Positions 1 through 7,485 of a stretch of 46,020 bases of DNA are shown piece after piece; position 1 is the stretch's first letter; each line of letters opens with the position of its first letter. This DNA comes from DYHD01 sp964411065. GTDB taxonomy: Bacteria > Nitrospirota > Thermodesulfovibrionia > Thermodesulfovibrionales > Dissulfurispiraceae. The translations under genes were made by a program, and so were the position numbers. The DNA lies in contig CAYPJO010000006.1 of NCBI GenBank assembly GCA_964411065.1, positions 1-46,020 of the forward strand, written 5' to 3'. The notes under the pieces are model-generated. The model searched no databases. It had not been told where the DNA came from and worked only from the letters and a program-made list of their open reading frames with translations.

Positions 1-99
1 CTCTTATGTAATAATACTTATGTGAAAATATTAAAACTCTTTGATCCCTAAATCCATTATTATATAGTGATTAGATTTTATTATAATAGTTCAACCTGC

Positions 100-504
100 A
101 TGAAGACATTAATAATCCATAAGAGGATTTACGATGAAATGTTAAATTATTGTAAGGAGATTTATCCCATTGAAGCTTGTGGAATCCTTGCAGGAACTGT
201 TAATGAAGTTTTTGCCATTTATAAAATGACTAATGTGGAAGAATCCTCACTAAGATACAGACTTGATCCAAAAGAACAATTCCAAGTTATGAAAGATGTT
301 AGGGAAAGAAATTTAATTATTACAGCAATTTTCCATTCCCACCCTTATGCTCCTCCTTATCCTTCCTCTACCGATCTTTCTCTTGCATATTATGAGGATT
401 CTTTTTATGTAATTGTAAGTTTTTTAAATAATGAAGTTAAAACCAAAGCTTTTAAGATTATCATGCAAAAGCATATAGAGGAGATAGAGATAATAATAAA
501 ATAA
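100..504 (+). CDS. JAMM/MPN+ domain metalloprotease-like protein
   Basis: Small single-domain protein of the Mov34/MPN/PAD-1 (JAMM) family, whose bacterial members are zinc isopeptidases or desampylases. They cleave ubiquitin-like sulfur carriers such as ThiS/MoaD/CysO from conjugates. The complete JAMM signature is visible: HSHPYAPPYPSSTD fits H-x-H-x7-S-x2-D, and the upstream glutamate sits in YPIEACGIL. Translation from the ATG at 100 gives 134 residues and puts the start where bacterial JAMM proteins usually begin (MKTLIIHKR). An in-frame GTG at 67 would add 11 residues that look unlike the family. Neither start has a good Shine-Dalgarno. No ThiS/MoaD-like gene lies next to it, so the substrate is unknown. 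A cysK gene is in the window but 38 kb away. Confidence 0.85.
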   Translation: MKTLIIHKRIYDEMLNYCKEIYPIEACGILAGTVNEVFAIYKMTNVEESSLRYRLDPKEQFQVMKDVRERNLIITAIFHSHPYAPPYPSSTDLSLAYYEDSFYVIVSFLNNEVKTKAFKIIMQKHIEEIEIIIK

Positions 505-604
505 TAAATAAAAGTAAAGATTCTTAACTTTTTAAATCAATGGAATGTAAATCATGATAAAATATACAGAATGCTTTTTACTTTAAGAAGGTGCATTTAG
601 ATCT

Positions 605-976
605 ATGAAGACGAAAAAGAGTCTTATATTAGTTGGTGACAAGGTCCTCATCGAGCTTGATAGTAGGCAAGAGAGAACCTCTGCTGGTCTTTATTTGCCT
701 CCGACAGTCAAAGAAAAAGAGAAGGTGCAATGTGGTTATGTTGTTAAGACAGGACCAGGTTATTTTGTCCACGACTCATCTTATTACGATGAAAGCTGGT
801 ATACCAGTAAGAAGAAAGAAGTTAAATATATTCCTCTCCAGGTAAACGAAGGGGATTATGCTATTTTTCTTATAGATGCAGCTATTGAGATTGAATACGA
901 AGGTAAAAAATATCTGGTAGTTCCCCATTCTGCAATTTTAGCTTTTATTCATACTGAATTAGTAGATGAAGATTAA
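605..976 (+). CDS. GroES-like co-chaperonin with enlarged roof loop
   Basis: Cpn10/GroES-fold protein of 123 residues, longer than the usual 95 or so. The N-terminal strand (LVGDKVLIELD), the mobile-loop region (RQERTSAGLYLPP) and the segment QCGYVVKTGPGY match GroES. The C-terminal segment VPHSAILAFI corresponds to the GroES ending that carries the last strand. The extra length lies between TGPGY and VNEGDYAIF, where GroES has its short roof hairpin. Here about 28 residues rich in Tyr, Ser and Lys replace it. No groEL is adjacent, so this is probably an accessory co-chaperonin paralogue rather than the housekeeping GroES. A GAAGGTG-like ribosome site lies upstream of the ATG. Long GroES-family paralogues of this kind are known in other bacteria. 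Its client or chaperonin partner is inferred. Confidence 0.75.
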   Translation: MKTKKSLILVGDKVLIELDSRQERTSAGLYLPPTVKEKEKVQCGYVVKTGPGYFVHDSSYYDESWYTSKKKEVKYIPLQVNEGDYAIFLIDAAIEIEYEGKKYLVVPHSAILAFIHTELVDED

Positions 977-1029
977 TCATCTGTCATTTTACAGGTTATA
1001 ATTCAGGAATTTAATAATAAGGTGTCATT

Positions 1030-2613
1030 ATGAAAGTCGTCAACTCTGAACAAATGAGAAAGATTGATAAATTGACAATAGAAGGCTATGGTATACCCTC
1101 TTTGGTATTAATGGAAAGAGCGGGTTTAGCAGTCGCCTCTAAGATTAAAGAACTATTTCCTCCACAGAAGGTTCTTGTAATAGCTGGTAGGGGCAATAAT
1201 GGAGGGGATGGGCTTGTTATTGCCAGAATTTTGCATGCTTGGGGGTATAGAGTCAAGGCGCTGATCCTTGCAAAACAAGATGAACTCAGTCAAGACTGCA
1301 AAAAACAATATGAAATAGCTACTAATTTTGGCATTGAGATTAAGTTTTCACAGACTCTTAGCGAGAAAGATTTGCATAGTTCCATTGTAGTTGATGCGAT
1401 CTTTGGAACAGGTTTAAATAAAAGAGTAGATGAGGCTTTATTAAAGGTATTCTTCCAGATAAATAATTCTAAAAGGCCAGTTTTTGCTGTTGATATACCT
1501 TCAGGCGTCTCTGCCGATAGTGGTGAAGTTTTAGGAGGAGCTATCAGGGCCACTTTTACTGTAACCTTTGGCTTACCTAAATTAGGACATTTTTTATATC
1601 CAGGTGCTTCATATACAGGAAAGCTTTTTATAGAAAATATTGGATTCGATATAAAATTACTCCAGTCAAAGGAGTTAAAGGTTAATTTAATAGAAAAAGA
1701 AAAGATTTCTAATGAAATGCCTCAAAGAGAGAGGTATTCACATAAAGGGGATTATGGTCATGTTCTAATAGTAGCCGGTTCAAAAGGTAAAACAGGGGCA
1801 GCTTTACTAACTGCTAAATCATGTGTTAAAAGCGGTTCAGGATTAGTTACTCTTGGCGTTCCAGAATCTTTAATGTATATTATCCAAAGTAGGATTACCG
1901 AAGAAATGACTCTACCTTTAAAAGATACTGGTAGAGGGACATTATCGGCAGAAGCGATTGATGAAATTTTATCTTTTCAGGTTAAAAGAAAAATTAACAC
2001 TATAGCAATTGGACCAGGTATAGGAGTCTCTAAGGATACTGAAATAATCGTGAGCGAACTAATTAGGAATTCTACAGTTCCATTAGTTATTGATGCGGAT
2101 GGTCTTAATTCACTCTGTGCTAATCCAGAGGTCCTATTAGGGGCAAAAGTTCCGATAATATTAACACCCCATCCTGGCGAGATGGCTAGACTTTGCAGTT
2201 CTGCCTATAAGCAGGACTTAAAGGCTTCTGACGTTGAAAGAGATAGAATAGGCATCTCAATTAAATTTGCAACAGAATACAACAGTTTTGTAGTGTTAAA
2301 GGGTGTACCTACTGTGGTTGCTTCACCGGAAGGTGAAATATTTATTAATCCCACTGGCAATCCAGGAATGGCAACTGGTGGCTCAGGGGATGTATTAACA
2401 GGTATTATAGCTTCTCTTTGTGGTCAAGGATTGACTCCTCTTAATGCATCAATCTGTGGTGTATATTTACATGGTCTTGCTGGTGATTTAGGGTCAATCA
2501 AAAAGGGTGAGTATTGTTTAGTAGCGCAGGATATTATAGATTTTTTGAGCGATGCCTTTTTATCTGTTATTAATTCTTCACAGACACGGAATCTTTTTGG
2601 GACTTTTGGATAG
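1030..2613 (+). CDS. nnr: Bifunctional NAD(P)H-hydrate epimerase / ADP-dependent dehydratase
   Basis: Metabolite-repair enzyme that epimerises and dehydrates damaged NAD(P)HX back to NAD(P)H. The N-terminal half (about residues 1-215) is the YjeF_N epimerase, with GRGNNGGDGLVIAR and the catalytic-region motif VDAIFGTGL. The C-terminal half (about 225-510) is the ribokinase-like dehydratase, with VAGSKGKTGAA, LTPHPGEMARL and the nucleotide-site motif NPGMATGGSGDVLTG. At 527 residues it is normal length for the fused form (YjeF of E. coli). The ATG is preceded by AAGGTG. It ends 7 bp from the stop of the convergent FAD oxidoreductase gene. Confidence 0.93.
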   Translation: MKVVNSEQMRKIDKLTIEGYGIPSLVLMERAGLAVASKIKELFPPQKVLVIAGRGNNGGDGLVIARILHAWGYRVKALILAKQDELSQDCKKQYEIATNFGIEIKFSQTLSEKDLHSSIVVDAIFGTGLNKRVDEALLKVFFQINNSKRPVFAVDIPSGVSADSGEVLGGAIRATFTVTFGLPKLGHFLYPGASYTGKLFIENIGFDIKLLQSKELKVNLIEKEKISNEMPQRERYSHKGDYGHVLIVAGSKGKTGAALLTAKSCVKSGSGLVTLGVPESLMYIIQSRITEEMTLPLKDTGRGTLSAEAIDEILSFQVKRKINTIAIGPGIGVSKDTEIIVSELIRNSTVPLVIDADGLNSLCANPEVLLGAKVPIILTPHPGEMARLCSSAYKQDLKASDVERDRIGISIKFATEYNSFVVLKGVPTVVASPEGEIFINPTGNPGMATGGSGDVLTGIIASLCGQGLTPLNASICGVYLHGLAGDLGSIKKGEYCLVAQDIIDFLSDAFLSVINSSQTRNLFGTFG

Positions 2614-2620
2614 TAATATA

Positions 2621-3982
2621 TTATTCAAAGAATATTTTACCTGGATTAAATATCCCTTTAGGGTCAAAGAGTCTTTTAATTCCTTTCATTAACTCTAATT
2701 CCCTTTTTTTAATCTCCATACCTATATAGGGGGCTTTAGTCATTCCTATTCCATGCTCACCAGAGATAGAACCGTGCATATTAATGACTATCTCAAAGAT
2801 CTCTTTCACTAAATTATTGCCAGCCGTATATTCTTCTTTATTATTTTTATCAACCATAATATTTACATGTATATTACCGTCACCTGCGTGACCAAAGTTT
2901 ATTATGGGAATATCACTCCTTTCTGCCAACTCTGCCAATTTCCTCAGTAAGGGTGAGACCATAGGTCGAGGAACGACTACATCTTGACTAATCTTAAAGG
3001 GTTTTAGGTGATATAATGCTGGTGAGATTGCTCGTCTTGCCTCCCAGATTTTCTTCTTCGACAAGGAGTCCTCTGCAACGCTAATCTCAGCATTTAGCTT
3101 TTGGCAAACGTTTATGATTATCTCGGCTTCATTCTTAACAGCATTAGGAGGTCCGTCTACTTCAATTATAAGAAGTGATTCGACACCAATGGGTAGCCCG
3201 CAGGGCTTGAACTTTTCAACTGCCTCAATGGAGTATTTATCCATTAATTCTATTGTACGGGGTATGACCTTTGATGCAAAGATTTCTGAAACCGCTCTTC
3301 CTGAGGATTCCAAATCTTGAAAAGTTACTAGTAAAGTTAATATTTCTAAAGGGCGGGGTAGCAATCTTAAACGGATTTTAGTGAAGATTCCCAAGGTACC
3401 TTCAGATCCGACAAAGATGTCTTTGAGACTGTATCCTACAGCTCTTTTATGAGTTTTTCCGCCTACTAAAATAACGTTTCCATCAGCAAGGATTCCTTCG
3501 ATTTCCATCACATAATCTCTTGTTACTCCATATTTTACAGCCCTTGGGCCACCAGCGTTAGTAGCAATGTTTCCACCTATAGTACTTATATCTAAGCTTG
3601 CAGGATCTGGAGGATAAAAGAGACCAAGATGTTCAACTTCTTCTTGAAGCCTACCATTTATTATTCCAGGTTCTACAAGAACAGTAAGATTTTTTGTATC
3701 GACCTCTAATAATCTCTTCATTTTTTCGAAGCTGATTATTATAGAGTCTTTTTTCAAAGGTGTTGTTGCTCCTGTAGTAGCTGTGCCTGCACCTCTTGGA
3801 ATTATGCAGAGACCATTATCTTCTGCAAATTTAACGATATTTACAACTTCATTGGTATTTTTTGGCCAGGCAACTGCCATGGGAGATACTCCTTCTATGG
3901 CAGAAGAATCGAAACTATAACATAAAAGAGTCTCTTTGTCAGTGGATATATCGATTCCTGATAGTTTAAAAAGGTTTTTCAT
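2621..3982 (-). CDS. glcD: FAD-linked 2-hydroxyacid oxidoreductase (GlcD family)
   Basis: Flavoprotein that oxidises glycolate, D-lactate or a related 2-hydroxyacid. A PCMH-type FAD-binding domain covers about residues 30-210, with IPRGAGTATTGAT, DPASLDISTIGGNIATNAGG and VGSEGTLGIFTKIRLRLLP. The C-terminal cap domain holds NFGHAGDGNIHVNI and GSISGEHGIGMTKAPY, which bind substrate and FAD in this family. The length (about 453) is standard for GlcD/Dld2-type enzymes. The ATG at 3982 is preferred. A GTG directly upstream overlaps the last base of ribD. No GlcE or GlcF (Fe-S) partner is nearby, so the electron acceptor and exact substrate cannot be fixed. It is translationally adjacent to ribD, a riboflavin enzyme that supplies the precursor of its flavin cofactor. 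Confidence 0.88.
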   Translation of the reverse strand: MKNLFKLSGIDISTDKETLLCYSFDSSAIEGVSPMAVAWPKNTNEVVNIVKFAEDNGLCIIPRGAGTATTGATTPLKKDSIIISFEKMKRLLEVDTKNLTVLVEPGIINGRLQEEVEHLGLFYPPDPASLDISTIGGNIATNAGGPRAVKYGVTRDYVMEIEGILADGNVILVGGKTHKRAVGYSLKDIFVGSEGTLGIFTKIRLRLLPRPLEILTLLVTFQDLESSGRAVSEIFASKVIPRTIELMDKYSIEAVEKFKPCGLPIGVESLLIIEVDGPPNAVKNEAEIIINVCQKLNAEISVAEDSLSKKKIWEARRAISPALYHLKPFKISQDVVVPRPMVSPLLRKLAELAERSDIPIINFGHAGDGNIHVNIMVDKNNKEEYTAGNNLVKEIFEIVINMHGSISGEHGIGMTKAPYIGMEIKKRELELMKGIKRLFDPKGIFNPGKIFFE

Positions 3983-3984
3983 CA

Positions 3985-5133
3985 CTAACTTATATACCCT
4001 TCTACCATAAGATCAGCATCAATCTTTTTGATTTTAAGATCCTTTACTTGGATAGCATCTTTAAGTTCCCTAAAAATGCTACCACCAACAGCAGGAATTG
4101 ACTCTTTGCCTCCAAGAATTTTCGGGGCAATGAAAAAGATCACCTTATCTACAATCCCTTGATCTAAGCAGCTGGCACTGAAGGAAGAACCTCCTTCAAT
4201 CATTATAGAAGTAATGCCTTCTTCACCGAGTTTATACATCAACCAATTTAAGTCAACTTTGTCACCTTGAAATCCAATAAATTTAATGCCTTTTTTGTAA
4301 AGTAAGGTCTTTTTTTCTGAGAGTATAGGTGAGTTTGTTGTTAAAGATTCTTCTTTAGTAATTACTATGGTTGGAGGTGGGATATGAAAAACATTGTATT
4401 CTAAGGGTATCTTTAAGTCCGGATCTACAATAACCCTTATAGGATTTTTAATAGGGTTTTTTTTGATTAGTCTCACTGTAAATTGGGGATTATCTGCCAT
4501 AACGGTACCTACAGCAGTCATAACGGCATCTACTGAACTTCTAAGTTTGTGAACGAGCTTTAGTGCTTTTTCTCCTGTTATCCATTTTGATTCCCCTCTA
4601 CTTGTAGCAATTTTACCATCTAAAGTGGTTGCTAATTTTAAGATCACAAAGGGTTTCTTGGTGGTAATATATTTTATATATGATTCGTTTAACCTCCTTG
4701 CCTTTTCTTCATAAATTCCAAGAGTCACTTCTATGCCATGATTACGCAATGTCTCTATACCTTTACCTGAAACCTTAGGATTTGGGTCTATCATAGCAAT
4801 AAATACCTTTTTAATCCCTGCATCTATTATTGCTTTCGTGCACGGGGGCGTTCTTTTATCAGTGTGACAACAGGGTTCCAAATTCACATAGAGTGATGCC
4901 TCTTTTGCCTCTTCTGCGGCTCTCTGTATTGCTATTATCTCAGCATGGGGGGTGCCAGGTTTTTTATGAAAGCCTTCAGCGATTATTTTATAGTTCTTTA
5001 CAATGACTGCACCAACCATAGGGTTTGGACTCGTCATACCTTGAGCTCTGATAGCTAATTGCAGAGCTCTTTTCATGAGAACTTTGTCTTGTTCAGTATA
5101 ATTAGACACTACTTCTTGTTTATACAATTTCAA
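3985..5133 (-). CDS. ribD: Bifunctional pyrimidine deaminase/reductase of riboflavin synthesis
   Basis: Catalyses the second and third steps of riboflavin synthesis. The N-terminal deaminase (about 1-150) contains the zinc motif HAE (His63) plus EPCCHTDKRTPPC, and the SPNPMVGAVIV motif. The C-terminal reductase (about 155-380) has LKLATTLDGKIAT, SKWITGEKALKLVHKLRSS and EGGSSFSASCLDQGIVDKVIFFIAPKILGG-type segments split over residues 315-350. The 382 residues are family length. The longest frame begins with TTG at 5133 behind AGGA. A GTG at 5109 is an alternative that leaves a more typical N-terminus. The rest of the rib operon is not here. No FMN riboswitch consensus is visible upstream, only an unrelated dyad (5185-5242). 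Confidence 0.92.
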   Translation of the reverse strand: MKLYKQEVVSNYTEQDKVLMKRALQLAIRAQGMTSPNPMVGAVIVKNYKIIAEGFHKKPGTPHAEIIAIQRAAEEAKEASLYVNLEPCCHTDKRTPPCTKAIIDAGIKKVFIAMIDPNPKVSGKGIETLRNHGIEVTLGIYEEKARRLNESYIKYITTKKPFVILKLATTLDGKIATSRGESKWITGEKALKLVHKLRSSVDAVMTAVGTVMADNPQFTVRLIKKNPIKNPIRVIVDPDLKIPLEYNVFHIPPPTIVITKEESLTTNSPILSEKKTLLYKKGIKFIGFQGDKVDLNWLMYKLGEEGITSIMIEGGSSFSASCLDQGIVDKVIFFIAPKILGGKESIPAVGGSIFRELKDAIQVKDLKIKKIDADLMVEGYIS

Positions 5134-5184
5134 TTATCCTAAATTAATCACTTTCTGTATAATATAAACTATTATAAATCTATA

Positions 5185-5242
5185 AGAGAGGTTTAAGGAA
5201 GTTGAATTTTAGCGGATTATTCTTATCGCTGATAACCTCTCT
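5185..5242. repeat. Nested dyad in the divergent ribD-rodA spacer
   Basis: AGAGAGGTT (5185-5193) is a perfect inverted match to AACCTCTCT (5234-5242). Inside the 40-nt loop there is a second short pair, AGCG (5211-5214) and CGCT (5227-5230). It lies 38 bp before the rodA start and about 52 bp before the ribD start. It could be a leader-RNA hairpin or a binding site; no riboswitch family I know matches it. Confidence 0.5.
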
Positions 5243-5279
5243 CTATGACAAATTTTGAAATTATTTATTTTGTAGATCA

Positions 5280-6407
5280 ATGCTAACAATCGATCGTAGA
5301 TTCTTTACCACCTTTGATTGGTTAACATTTTCATTAATTATATCTATTTCTGTTATCGGGATTTTAACAATCTATAGCGCCACAAGACCACCAGTTGAGT
5401 CTTTAAGTCATCCTGATTTTTATATAAAACAAATCATCTGGCTTCTAATAGGCATCTTAGCTTTATTTGTAACCGTTTTTTTTGACTACAATTGGTTTAG
5501 AAAGTATTCATATTTTTTTTATGTACTCGGGCTTTTTCTTTTAATCATTGTCTTAGTTCTTGGTAAGACATCACTGGGTGCTCAGAGATGGCTTAATTTT
5601 GGAGTGCTATCTTTTCAGCCCTCAGAAGCGTTTAAACTTATATTCATCCTAACCCTCTCAAGGTATCTCTCAGAATTAAGTGGTTCTCCAATTAAGACTA
5701 TCCCCATTAAATGTATTCTAATCTTTGCAATTGTCCCTATATTGTTGATTATTAAACAACCTGACCTCGGCACATCTATACTTATTTTATGTCTTTTTAT
5801 AATCTTGTTTTTATCAAAAGGACTGAGTAAGAGAATCATAGTTTCAGCTTTAATTGTAGGTTTAATATCCGTACCTTTCTTGGGTAATGTGGCATGGAAT
5901 AGCCTTAAGGATTATCAGAAAAACAGAATAATTGCCTTTATTGATCCTGATGTTGATCCTGCAGGTATCGGTTATCATGTCACCCAATCGAAAATAACGA
6001 TAGGTTCCGGGAATCTTTTTGGCAAAGGTTACCTGAAAGGAACTCAGGGTGCTTTAAGATTTCTTCCAGAAAAACATACTGATTTTATATTCTCTGTTTT
6101 TGCTGAAGAATGGGGATTCACGGGTTGTATATTATTGATAAGCCTTTATTTACTGCTATTTTTAAGAGGCATTAATACTGCAATTTTAGCGAAAGATGAG
6201 TTTGGCAGGTTAACTGCTATAGGTTTAACTGCAATGTTTTTCCTTTACTTCTTTGTCAATATAGGGATGACCTTAGGAATGATGCCTATTGTAGGAATTC
6301 CTCTCCCCTTTATGAGCTATGGTGGTACCGCTCTTCTCACTAATTTTATAGCAGCAGGTGTACTCATAAATATAAGAATGAGGAGATTTCAACTCTTTTA
6401 TCCTTAA
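5280..6407 (+). CDS. rodA: Rod-shape peptidoglycan glycosyltransferase RodA
   Basis: SEDS-family membrane protein of 375 residues that polymerises lipid II during lateral wall growth, partnered by PBP2 and MreBCD. About ten hydrophobic segments are visible. SEDS hallmarks are the long periplasmic-loop sequence GSGNLFGKGYLKGTQGALRF, followed by LPEKHTDFIFSVFAEEWGFTG, given here in two pieces, and the C-terminal GIPLPFMSYGGTALLTNF. The loop region IDPDVDPAGIGYHVTQSKI is RodA-like rather than FtsW-like. The ATG at 5280 lacks a strong Shine-Dalgarno. No mreB/mreC/pbpA genes neighbour it, so it has been separated from the usual morphogenesis cluster. It converges on meaB. Confidence 0.93.
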   Translation: MLTIDRRFFTTFDWLTFSLIISISVIGILTIYSATRPPVESLSHPDFYIKQIIWLLIGILALFVTVFFDYNWFRKYSYFFYVLGLFLLIIVLVLGKTSLGAQRWLNFGVLSFQPSEAFKLIFILTLSRYLSELSGSPIKTIPIKCILIFAIVPILLIIKQPDLGTSILILCLFIILFLSKGLSKRIIVSALIVGLISVPFLGNVAWNSLKDYQKNRIIAFIDPDVDPAGIGYHVTQSKITIGSGNLFGKGYLKGTQGALRFLPEKHTDFIFSVFAEEWGFTGCILLISLYLLLFLRGINTAILAKDEFGRLTAIGLTAMFFLYFFVNIGMTLGMMPIVGIPLPFMSYGGTALLTNFIAAGVLINIRMRRFQLFYP

Positions 6408-6432
6408 AATACAAATTAAACATGGAATTTTA

Positions 6433-7398
6433 TCATTCAAAGGATTGAAGCTTATTATGACTCTTCCAAAAAGCATTAAGGGCTTCTTCTGCAATGGTAT
6501 AAGGTCCTTTGCTCTGATTGGTATCTTTGCTAATTATCTCTTGAAGATTATACTTTTTTTCAAGAAAAACTTCGACTTCTTCTTTAATTCTTTGCTCAAT
6601 AAGTCTTTTGATTTCCCTGATCTGACGATTTCTCCTTTCTTTGATAATTGAGTCATTTCCCTTGCAAAAGTTATGGTGTTCGTCAATTCTCCGAATAAGT
6701 TCTTCGCAACCTTCCCCGGTGAGTGCAATTGTTTTTACTATAGGTGGAATCCAAGACTTTTTTGGTGATAGCTTCATGGTTATCTTTTCGATAGTCTGTA
6801 CAAATTTTGATGTATCCGGTTGGTCAGCTTTGTTTACAACAAAAATATCTGCCACCTCCATCAGTCCAGCTTTTAGAGCTTGAATTTCGTCTCCAAATCC
6901 TGATGCTAAAACAACAACTGCGGTGTCAGCTACATGGATTATTTCTACTTCTGCTTGTCCGACTCCAACTGTCTCTATAATGATTATCTTATAGCCAACG
7001 GCATCAAGAATCCTTACAACATTCATAGTAGCTTGAGAAATACCACCAAGTGTTCCTCGAGAACTTAGACTTCTCACAAAAATATTAGGACCAGGGAAAA
7101 GATGAGACATTCTGATGCGGTCACCAAGAAGGGATCCGCCCGACAGAGGACTTGAAGGATCAACAGCTAAAATACCAACGGTATAATTCTTTTCAAGATA
7201 GATTTTTGCAATACGAGAAATTAAGGTACTTTTACCGACGCCTGGAGGACCTGTAATACCTATTATTTTAGCCTTCCCTGTTAAAGGGTAGATAGATTTT
7301 AGAACATCCAGAAAGCCTGGAGATTCATTTTCTATAAAGGATATCAGTTTTCCTAAGGCGCGTGTTGAACCCTTGAGTGCTTCTTCTAATATTTTCAA
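6433..7398 (-). CDS. meaB: MeaB/ArgK-family GTPase, methylmalonyl-CoA mutase chaperone
   Basis: G3E-type P-loop GTPase that loads and protects adenosylcobalamin in methylmalonyl-CoA mutase. It has Walker A GITGPPGVGKST (Lys56), the segment DPSSPLSGGSLLGDRIRM, the switch motif IETVGVGQAEVEI and the base-specificity motif NKAD. At 321 residues it is typical for MeaB/YgfD. It is the last gene of the methylmalonyl-CoA operon, 87 bp after the biotinylated carboxyltransferase gene, which supports the MeaB role over the older ArgK label. The frame opens with TTG at 7398, preceded only by a weak GAGA site. No later in-frame start precedes the P-loop. Confidence 0.92.
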   Translation of the reverse strand: MKILEEALKGSTRALGKLISFIENESPGFLDVLKSIYPLTGKAKIIGITGPPGVGKSTLISRIAKIYLEKNYTVGILAVDPSSPLSGGSLLGDRIRMSHLFPGPNIFVRSLSSRGTLGGISQATMNVVRILDAVGYKIIIIETVGVGQAEVEIIHVADTAVVVLASGFGDEIQALKAGLMEVADIFVVNKADQPDTSKFVQTIEKITMKLSPKKSWIPPIVKTIALTGEGCEELIRRIDEHHNFCKGNDSIIKERRNRQIREIKRLIEQRIKEEVEVFLEKKYNLQEIISKDTNQSKGPYTIAEEALNAFWKSHNKLQSFE

Positions 7399-7485
7399 GA
7401 TATCTCTATACTTTTGTAGTTTTTGAATTAAATCGACTAAATATAATATCTCAAAGATTGTAATTTTAAAGGCTTATAATCTCTT

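Noticed and set aside
5134..5279. FMN riboswitch in front of ribD
   Set aside because: No RFN-element core such as AGGGGTGAAATTCC is present on either strand; only an unrelated dyad is seen.
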